NCBI GenBank assembly: GCA_002869465.1
Contig: PKSW01000142.1
Span: 1 to 12,510 of the forward strand
Origin: Marinilabiliales bacterium
GTDB taxonomy: Bacteria; Bacteroidota; Bacteroidia; Bacteroidales; F082
Reading direction: 5' to 3'
Length of the DNA stretch: 12,510 nucleotides
Shown piece by piece: positions 7,360 to 12,510 of this stretch; position 1 is the first letter of the stretch, and every line of letters starts with the position of its first letter. The translations under genes and the position numbers were made by a program. The notes beneath the pieces are model-generated. The model did no database searches, was not told where the DNA came from, and worked only from the letters and a program-made list of their open reading frames with translations.

Positions 7360-8727
7360 ATGAAGCGGAAAAATATTATCATCATTGTCATCTCAATCAT
7401 CGTTTTCATCATATTGGTATGGTACTTTTCATCACCTGACGAATCGGTGAATCAAACCATTTCTGTTGAGGTAAACAGTGGGCAGTTTGTAATAGATGTT
7501 ACCACAACTGGAGAGCTTGAAGCCCGCAGCAGTGAAAATATTTTAGGACCCAATCCCATGCGCTTGCGCGATGCCCGTATTTTTCAATATCGGATTGAAG
7601 ATATCATCCCCGATGGGACAGTTGTTGATTCGGGTCAGTGGATTGCTACTTTGGACCGAAGCGACCTGGAAAATAAAATAAAGGACCAGGAATTGGAAGT
7701 TGAACAATTACAAACACAATATGTTAAAAGTCAGTTGGATACTACAATGACTTTGCGTAATGCACGTGATGAACTGGTAAATCTCAGGTATTCGGTTGAA
7801 GAAAAAAAGATCATTGTTGACCAATCCATTTACGAACCTCCCGCCACGCAAAGGCAGGTGAAGATCGACCTGGAAAAAACGGAAAGAACCTATAACCAGG
7901 CACTGGAAAACTATTCACTTAAGTATCAGAAAGCCATGGCTGATATGAAAGAAGTGGAAGCTGACCTGACCAAGGCACAGCGTAAATTGAATGAATACAA
8001 TCAACTGAAGGAGGATTTCGTGGTACGAGCACCCAAATCAGGCATGCTGAATTATAAACGAGGCTGGGATGGTAAAAAGCAGGGCGTGGGTTCACAGATC
8101 AGTGCTTGGGATAATGTAGTAGCTACCTTGCCAAACCTTTCAGCTATGAACAGCCGTACTTATGTGAATGAAATTGACATCAGCAAAGTGGCATCTGGAC
8201 AGAGGGCAGAAATTGAAGTAGATGCATTTCCTGGCAAACTTTTTACAGGCGAGGTTCATGAAGTAGCCAATATGGGAGAACAAATGCAAAATTCAAATGC
8301 TAAGGTATTTGAAGTGATGATCTATATTCATGAGTTCGATTCCATTTTGCGTCCTTCCATGACAACTAAAAACAGGATTATCACTGAAATCATTGATAGT
8401 GCGCTGTATATACCCATTGAATGCATGAATGCAAACGATTCGATCACTTTCGTTTACAGCAACCGGATGCGAAAGCAGGTAATCACAGGAAAAAGCAACG
8501 AAACTGATATTATCATCCTTGCCGGATTAAACAAAGGTGACGAAGTATATATGGTGCCACCTGATAATTCAGACACCTGGGAATTTGATCTTTTGGACGA
8601 GGAAACCATCAAATCTTTTGCAAAAAAGGAAATTATTCAAAAAGATACGATACCGGTCGAGACGGAGAGGAAAGATCGCAAAAGAGAAGGGAAGCCGGGA
8701 AACTCCGAAAAAAGAAACAGAAAATAA
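7360..8727 (+). CDS. HlyD/MacA-type membrane-fusion (periplasmic adaptor) protein
   Basis: This 455-residue protein is anchored by one N-terminal membrane segment (~5-22) and is otherwise periplasmic. The first lipoyl half-motif lies at ~77-100 (VVDSGQWIATLDR). A long alpha-helical hairpin with heptad character covers ~101-215, and the second lipoyl half is FVVRAPKSGML (220-230). A beta-barrel region follows at ~266-340 (VNEIDISKVASGQRAEIEVD is its start), then a membrane-proximal domain at ~345-400 (GLNKGDEVYMV). Such adaptors link an inner-membrane transporter (ABC of MacB type, or RND) to a TolC-like outer-membrane channel. No transporter or channel gene is adjacent, so the partner and cargo are unknown. 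The tail at 436-455 is unusually charged, with 10 Lys/Arg among 20 residues. ATG 7360 is chosen because it directly precedes the Lys-rich start and membrane segment. It lies 102 bases after moxR and is probably transcribed separately. Confidence 0.85.
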   Translation: MKRKNIIIIVISIIVFIILVWYFSSPDESVNQTISVEVNSGQFVIDVTTTGELEARSSENILGPNPMRLRDARIFQYRIEDIIPDGTVVDSGQWIATLDRSDLENKIKDQELEVEQLQTQYVKSQLDTTMTLRNARDELVNLRYSVEEKKIIVDQSIYEPPATQRQVKIDLEKTERTYNQALENYSLKYQKAMADMKEVEADLTKAQRKLNEYNQLKEDFVVRAPKSGMLNYKRGWDGKKQGVGSQISAWDNVVATLPNLSAMNSRTYVNEIDISKVASGQRAEIEVDAFPGKLFTGEVHEVANMGEQMQNSNAKVFEVMIYIHEFDSILRPSMTTKNRIITEIIDSALYIPIECMNANDSITFVYSNRMRKQVITGKSNETDIIILAGLNKGDEVYMVPPDNSDTWEFDLLDEETIKSFAKKEIIQKDTIPVETERKDRKREGKPGNSEKRNRK

Positions 8728-8736
8728 AAGATTGCA

Positions 8737-8760
8737 GTTCGGAATTGCCATACCCCGAAC
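8737..8760. other. Small inverted repeat between the convergent adaptor gene and uvrA
   Basis: GTTCGG (8737-8742) and CCGAAC (8755-8760) can pair as a 6-base stem around a 12-base loop, in the 75-base gap where the adaptor gene and uvrA converge. A shared bidirectional terminator is plausible from position, but neither strand shows a clear T-run after the stem, so the function is weakly supported. Confidence 0.3.
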
Positions 8761-8802
8761 CAAAGAGCGTGGCATTTTGTATGCGCAAACATTGAATAAT
8801 TA

Positions 8803-11628
8803 TCAGTCAAGCTTCTTCAGCAAATATTTACTGGTATATGAGTTTTTGCATTTGGTAAGGTCTTCAGGAAGACCTTCAAAAACGATGTGCCCACCGTCGT
8901 CACCGCCTTCAGGGCCCAGATCGATCAGCCAGTCAGCCGATTTAATGATTTCGGTATTGTGTTCGATAACAATAATTGTATGCCCGATTTCAATCAATGC
9001 GTTGAATGATTTCAACAGCTTACTGATGTCGTGAATATGCAATCCTGTGGTAGGTTCGTCAAATATAAATAGTGTAGAGGTGCCATTGGTTCCTTTCGAC
9101 AGAAAAAACGCCAGTTTAATTCGTTGTGCTTCCCCACCGCTTAATGTATTGGAAGGCTGACCAAGCCTCAGGTAACCAAGCCCAACCTCCTCCAAAGGTT
9201 TGATCTTTTCAACAATTTTCTTTTCAGAGGAGGTTTGTTTTTTAGCAGACTGGAAAAATTCAATGGCCTGTGTAACCGTCATCTCTAAAATATCAGTAAT
9301 GGATTGATCCCGATATTTTACTTCGAGCAGGTCCTCTTTAAATCGTTTGCCGTGGCACACATCGCAGGTTAAATGGATATCGGCCATAAACTGCATTTCC
9401 ACTTTGATCAGGCCTTCACCTTCACATTGTTCGCAACGGCCACCCGGTATGTTGAATGAAAAATTCCCTGCTTTATAACCCCGTAATTTGGCAAGTGGCT
9501 GGCTGGCATACAATTGCCTGATGTCATCATAAGCCTTCAGGTAAGTGGCCGGGTTTGACCGGGAGGAACGCCCAATGGGATTTTGATCGATGTATTCAAT
9601 CTCACCAATGCGGTTGATTTCACCGTCCAGCATGCCGAACTTGCCACTCTTATCAATAATGCCACCAAACTCTTTTTTCAGGGCTGGGTATAAAATGTCC
9701 CTTACCAACGTTGATTTTCCCGACCCGCTGACACCGGTGATGACTGTTAAAATATTCAATGGAAACTTGACATCGATATTTTTCAGGTTATGTTCAATAG
9801 CACCTTTCACTTCAATGTAGTCTTTCCACTTTCTTCTTCTGGCAGGAACAGTGATCTTCTTGCGACCCGTTAAGTACAGGGCTGTATAACTCTCGCTATT
9901 TTCTTTTAAAGCATCGAAGTTTCCCTGGAAAACCAACTCACCGCCATGTTCACCTGCATCGGGACCTATATCAATAATTTCATCTGCCTGCCGGATGATC
10001 TCTTCATCGTGTTCAACAACAATTACCGTATTTCCCAGGTCGCGAAGATTTTTTAACACACTGATCAAACGGTCGGTATCCCGTGGGTGCAGGCCAATAC
10101 TCGGCTCATCCAATATGTACATTGAACCCACCAGGCTGCTCCCCAGCGAAGTGGCCAAATTAATGCGTTGCGACTCCCCACCCGAAAGCGAATTGGATAA
10201 TCGGTTCATATTCAGGTAGCCCAGGCCAACATCATTCAGGAATTTCAGCCTGTTGTTAATTTCTAACAACAAACGTCTGGAAACTTTCTGATCATGTTCA
10301 TTCAGTTTCAATTCACTAAAAAAGCTGTAAGCATCCTGCAATTGCATTTGCACGATTTCAGAAATGGTTTTGCCACCTACCTTCACATAATTGGTGTCTT
10401 TTCGCAATCGTGTTCCTTTACAATCCGGACATTTTGTTTTGCCGCGGTATCTCGATAACATCACCCGGTACTGGATTTTATAAGTTTGCTCTTCAACATG
10501 TTTGAAAAAGTCATGAATCCCTTTAAAATAATCATTTCCATTCCAGAGGATTTCCTTTTCTTCTTCGCTTAGCTTATAATAAGGTTTATGCACCGGAAAG
10601 TCAAATTTATAAGCAACAGCCAGCAGGGCATCCTTCCATTCCCGCATTTTTTCACCTTTCCAGCAAGCCACGCAATCATCATACACTGAAAGGCTTTTGT
10701 TGGGGATCACCAGGTCTTCATCAATGCCAATAATGCTGCCGAACCCTTCGCAGGTTTTACAGGCACCATAAGGATTATTAAAGGTGAACATATTTACGCT
10801 GGGTTCTTCAAAGATGATACCATCCAACTCAAATTTATTGCTGAAAGTAACTGTTTTGGTTTTTTGGTTTTGCTCATATTCAACCATGCAGCTGCCTTCA
10901 CCTTCATAAAAAGCCGTTTGAACTGAGTCAGCGATACGGGCAGGCAGGTCATGGTCTTCTTTAACCAGTTTGATGCGGTCGATTACCAGGAAAGTATCGT
11001 CTGCTTTTGTTTTAGTATCGATTAACTGGATAACTTCTTCAATTTTAACAATGTCATTCTTAAAGATCATCCGGCTAAAACCCTGTTGCATCAGGATAGT
11101 TAGCTGTTGTTCTAGCGTTCGATCCCCATTTAAAATGAGCGGCGCATATATCAGCGCGGTCGACTGATCGGGCAGCGTTTCAAAAAATTCAACCACATCC
11201 GTCACCGTATGTCTTTTTACTTCTTTGCCGGAAATGGGCGAATAAGTAATGCCGATCCTTGCGAAAAGCAGTTTGATGTATTCATACACTTCTGTTGATG
11301 TGCCTACAGTTGATCGTGGGTTCCTTGTTTTTACCTTTTGTTCGATAGCGATGGCTGGCGATATTCCCTTGATGGCATCCACATCGGGTTTATCCATCCG
11401 TCCCAGGAATTGCCGTGCATACGAACTCAGGCTTTCTACATACCTTCGCTGGCCATCTGCATATAAAGTGTCGAATGCCAGAGATGATTTTCCTGAACCC
11501 GATAAACCGGTGATTACAATCAGTTTATTACGGGGCAGCGCCACACTCAGGTTCTTTAAATTGTTCACCCGGCTGTTAATTACTACAATATAATCTTTGG
11601 AACTTATTTTATGGATGTCCGTATACAT
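8803..11628 (-). CDS. uvrA: UvrABC excinuclease subunit A
   Basis: This 941-residue protein is the DNA-damage sensor of nucleotide excision repair; it dimerises, loads UvrB at lesions and is cytoplasmic. It carries two ABC modules. The first has Walker A GLSGSGKS (41-48), signature LSGGESQR (481-488) and Walker B YILDEPS (504-510). The second has GVSGSGKS (632-639), LSGGEAQR (829-836) and FIFDEPT (854-860). The ~430 residues between the first Walker A and signature include the UvrB-binding region, so this is a standard UvrA and not the shorter UvrA2. The C-terminal zinc finger is intact (Cys732, 735, 755, 758). The N-terminal zinc site keeps only its second CxxC (290/293). ATG 11628 is preferred over GTG 11649, because the GTG overlaps a -7 promoter box and MYTDIHKIS fits the family start. 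It is divergent from the sigma factor gene. Confidence 0.97.
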   Translation of the reverse strand: MYTDIHKISSKDYIVVINSRVNNLKNLSVALPRNKLIVITGLSGSGKSSLAFDTLYADGQRRYVESLSSYARQFLGRMDKPDVDAIKGISPAIAIEQKVKTRNPRSTVGTSTEVYEYIKLLFARIGITYSPISGKEVKRHTVTDVVEFFETLPDQSTALIYAPLILNGDRTLEQQLTILMQQGFSRMIFKNDIVKIEEVIQLIDTKTKADDTFLVIDRIKLVKEDHDLPARIADSVQTAFYEGEGSCMVEYEQNQKTKTVTFSNKFELDGIIFEEPSVNMFTFNNPYGACKTCEGFGSIIGIDEDLVIPNKSLSVYDDCVACWKGEKMREWKDALLAVAYKFDFPVHKPYYKLSEEEKEILWNGNDYFKGIHDFFKHVEEQTYKIQYRVMLSRYRGKTKCPDCKGTRLRKDTNYVKVGGKTISEIVQMQLQDAYSFFSELKLNEHDQKVSRRLLLEINNRLKFLNDVGLGYLNMNRLSNSLSGGESQRINLATSLGSSLVGSMYILDEPSIGLHPRDTDRLISVLKNLRDLGNTVIVVEHDEEIIRQADEIIDIGPDAGEHGGELVFQGNFDALKENSESYTALYLTGRKKITVPARRRKWKDYIEVKGAIEHNLKNIDVKFPLNILTVITGVSGSGKSTLVRDILYPALKKEFGGIIDKSGKFGMLDGEINRIGEIEYIDQNPIGRSSRSNPATYLKAYDDIRQLYASQPLAKLRGYKAGNFSFNIPGGRCEQCEGEGLIKVEMQFMADIHLTCDVCHGKRFKEDLLEVKYRDQSITDILEMTVTQAIEFFQSAKKQTSSEKKIVEKIKPLEEVGLGYLRLGQPSNTLSGGEAQRIKLAFFLSKGTNGTSTLFIFDEPTTGLHIHDISKLLKSFNALIEIGHTIIVIEHNTEIIKSADWLIDLGPEGGDDGGHIVFEGLPEDLTKCKNSYTSKYLLKKLD

Positions 11629-11648
11629 GCTGAAAACTGATTGGAGCA

Positions 11649-11656
11649 CAAAATTA
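11649..11656 (-). promoter_or_regulatory. Putative -7 promoter box for uvrA
   Basis: Read on the minus strand this is TAATTTTG, an exact match to TAnnTTTG. It predicts a transcript starting near 11641-11644 and a leader of about 15 bases to the ATG at 11628. No TTTG or TTG is visible at the expected -33 position (plus-strand 11676-11679), so the promoter is half-supported. Confidence 0.5.
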
Positions 11657-11664
11657 AAATAATA

Positions 11665-11695
11665 TTTGCGTTTTTAGTTTTTATACATATATTTG
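11665..11695 (+). promoter_or_regulatory. Full-consensus Bacteroidota promoter for the sigma factor gene
   Basis: TTTG (11665-11668), a spacer of exactly 19 bases, and TATATTTG (11688-11695) reproduce the TTTG-N19-TAnnTTTG consensus of the Bacteroidota primary sigma factor. Transcription would begin near 11700-11703, giving a leader of about 87 bases before the ATG at 11789. The spacer overlaps the expected -33 position of the divergent uvrA promoter. Confidence 0.75.
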
Positions 11696-11703
11696 CATTG
11701 AGC

Positions 11704-11713
11704 AATAGCTATT
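11704..11713. repeat. Perfect 10-base palindrome at the predicted start of the sigma transcript
   Basis: AATAGCTATT is identical to its reverse complement and begins within a few bases of the predicted sigma transcription start. That placement would suit a repressor operator, but a 10-base AT-rich palindrome can occur by chance. Confidence 0.3.
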
Positions 11714-11759
11714 AATAACTAACCAATAGGAGGAAGATTATCGATTAAACATTTACCCT

Positions 11760-11780
11760 TTTTGTAAAATATTCACAAAA
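11760..11780. repeat. Imperfect 21-base palindrome just upstream of the sigma factor start codon
   Basis: TTTTGT (11760-11765) and ACAAAA (11775-11780) are inverted repeats. Counting inward, 8 of 10 base pairs match around the centre at 11770. The element ends 8 bases before the ATG, so it could be a DNA operator or a weak RNA hairpin near the ribosome entry site. Its AT-richness limits confidence. Confidence 0.4.
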
Positions 11781-11788
11781 TAGGTAAC

Positions 11789-12376
11789 ATGAGTTTAGAA
11801 ACAACCGATGAGAAAGAACTGATCAGAAGCTATCTGAGCGGTAATCACTCCAGTCTCCAAATTCTTATTAAACGACATCAGAATCGTCTGTATTCGTATA
11901 TTTTTCTTTTGGTAAAAGATAAGCAACTGGCTGATGATGTGTTCCAGGACACATACGTGAAAGTGATAAATACCCTTAAGCAGGGCAATTACAGGGATGA
12001 AGGAAAATTTATACAGTGGGTGATGCGCATTGCACACAACCTGGTGATCGACCATTTCAGAAAATCGAAAAAGATCAATTTTGTGGAAAGTCAGAATAAT
12101 GATTATGATGTATTCGACACCATCAGGCTGACAGATCCCTCCATAGAAGAGCAACTGGTTACCAACCAGATTCATTCTGACGTAAAAAAATTATTGCACT
12201 ACTTGCCCGATGAGCAAAAAGAAGTGATCGTTCTTCGTTGTTACGCGGGCCTGAGTTTTAAGGATATCGCTGAGCAAACTGAGGTAAGTATCAATACGGC
12301 TTTGGGCCGGATGCGTTATGCTTTAATTAACCTGAGAAAGCTCATTGAAGAGCGCAGTATCGTGCTAACAAACTAA
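11789..12376 (+). CDS. ECF-type sigma-70 family RNA polymerase sigma factor
   Basis: This 195-residue protein has the two-domain layout of extracytoplasmic-function sigma factors. Region 2 covers ~24-94: DDVFQDTYVKV (49-59) is the core-polymerase-binding helix, and FIQWVMRIAHNLVIDHFRK (74-92) covers the -10-binding part. A linker at ~95-130 is rich in Asn and Asp. Region 4 covers ~133-185, with the helix-turn-helix LSFKDIAEQTEVSINTALGR (155-174). No region 1.1 or 3 is present. It would direct RNA polymerase to a subset of promoters, which cannot be named from sequence. No anti-sigma gene appears in the next 134 bases. The ATG at 11789 is the only reasonable start, as an in-frame stop lies at 11765-11767. 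Its own promoter fits the primary-sigma consensus. The leader is long and structured, and the nearest AGGAGG is 55 bases upstream, too far to serve this start. Confidence 0.93.
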   Translation: MSLETTDEKELIRSYLSGNHSSLQILIKRHQNRLYSYIFLLVKDKQLADDVFQDTYVKVINTLKQGNYRDEGKFIQWVMRIAHNLVIDHFRKSKKINFVESQNNDYDVFDTIRLTDPSIEEQLVTNQIHSDVKKLLHYLPDEQKEVIVLRCYAGLSFKDIAEQTEVSINTALGRMRYALINLRKLIEERSIVLTN

Positions 12377-12493
12377 TTTCTGCTTACTGATTTTCCTGAT
12401 TTAAGATATTTGTTTTAAAAAAATGAAGCTGTAAATAATATATTTATCATAAGGTCGTTATTGAATAAAAATATGTTCAATTAAACTGTATCT

Positions 12494-12510
12494 ATGATCA
12501 AATATTTTAC
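12494..12510 (+). CDS. Possible start of a further gene, cut by the window edge
   Basis: ATG 12494 opens a frame reading MIKYF to the window end. Too little is visible to confirm it. The other ATGs in this tail close almost at once: 12423 after three codons and 12474 after three codons. The 117 bases between the sigma gene and this ATG are AT-rich, with no clear terminator or consensus promoter. Confidence 0.25.

Noticed and set aside
8537..9034. A 165-codon plus-strand frame overlapping the adaptor gene's 3' end and uvrA
   Set aside because: It overlaps two confident genes in other frames, and its product shows no domain or signal. It is a chance open frame across the convergent junction.
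11629..11649. Extension of uvrA to GTG 11649
   Set aside because: The GTG overlaps the putative -7 box at 11649-11656, so the transcript would start downstream of it. The added seven residues (MLQSVFS) do not resemble the UvrA N-terminus.
12460..12481. ATTGAA-N10-TTCAAT inverted repeat in the right-hand tail
   Set aside because: A six-base AT-rich repeat with a 10-base spacer is expected by chance here, and the gene it might control is not confirmed.
1..12510. CRISPR arrays, insertion sequences, phage or defence genes, tRNA or rRNA
   Set aside because: I saw no regularly spaced repeats, transposase or integrase motifs, toxin-antitoxin pairs or RNA gene signatures. The genes are housekeeping or envelope functions with uniform composition.

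Overview
The window looks like chromosomal DNA of a member of the Bacteroidota, probably a Bacteroidales- or Marinilabiliales-type bacterium. Four things point there: a C-terminal type IX secretion (gliding-motility type) sorting domain at the left edge, Bacteroidota-style promoters (TTTG-N19-TAnnTTTG), start codons almost without Shine-Dalgarno sequences, and the domain make-up of the SurA-like foldases and UvrA. I see no insertion sequence, phage gene, CRISPR array, tRNA or rRNA. Most of the window reads as conserved core genome.

Left part (1-7257, all + strand). The 3' end of a large secreted protein (Fn3-like strand plus type B sorting domain) is followed by a promoter at 460-467 and a tightly spaced five-gene run. 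The run is guaB (IMP dehydrogenase, 491-1966), a two-parvulin periplasmic foldase (1979-4003), a lipoprotein of the SurA/PpiC type without a recognisable parvulin domain that starts at TTG (4016-4879), a SurA-like protein (4899-6260) and a MoxR-type AAA+ ATPase (6295-7257). The gaps are 12, 12, 19 and 34 bases with no clear terminator, so one transcript is likely. Three consecutive envelope foldase genes suggest a unit for delivering outer-membrane proteins through the periplasm; guaB is probably co-transcribed without a direct functional link.

Middle (7258-8802). A 102-base gap precedes a lone HlyD/MacA-type membrane-fusion (adaptor) protein (7360-8727). It has an N-terminal anchor and a strongly basic C-terminal tail, and no transporter gene is next to it. 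It converges on uvrA across a 75-base gap.

Right part (8803-12510). uvrA (- strand) and an ECF-type sigma factor (+ strand) are divergent. Their 160-base intergenic region holds a full-consensus promoter for the sigma gene. That promoter is interlocked with a -7 box for uvrA, which also helps fix the uvrA start at 11628. The sigma transcript has an inferred leader of about 87 bases containing an AGGAGG without an ORF and an imperfect palindrome just before the ATG. The last 134 bases hold only a possible start of a further gene.

I found no convincing new multi-gene system. The best leads are fine-scale: SurA parvulin domains that each keep a different half of the conserved His pair, a 13-base tandem duplication that appears to have moved the surA stop codon, an altered first zinc site in UvrA with a spare CxxC nearby, and the interlocked uvrA/sigma promoters.
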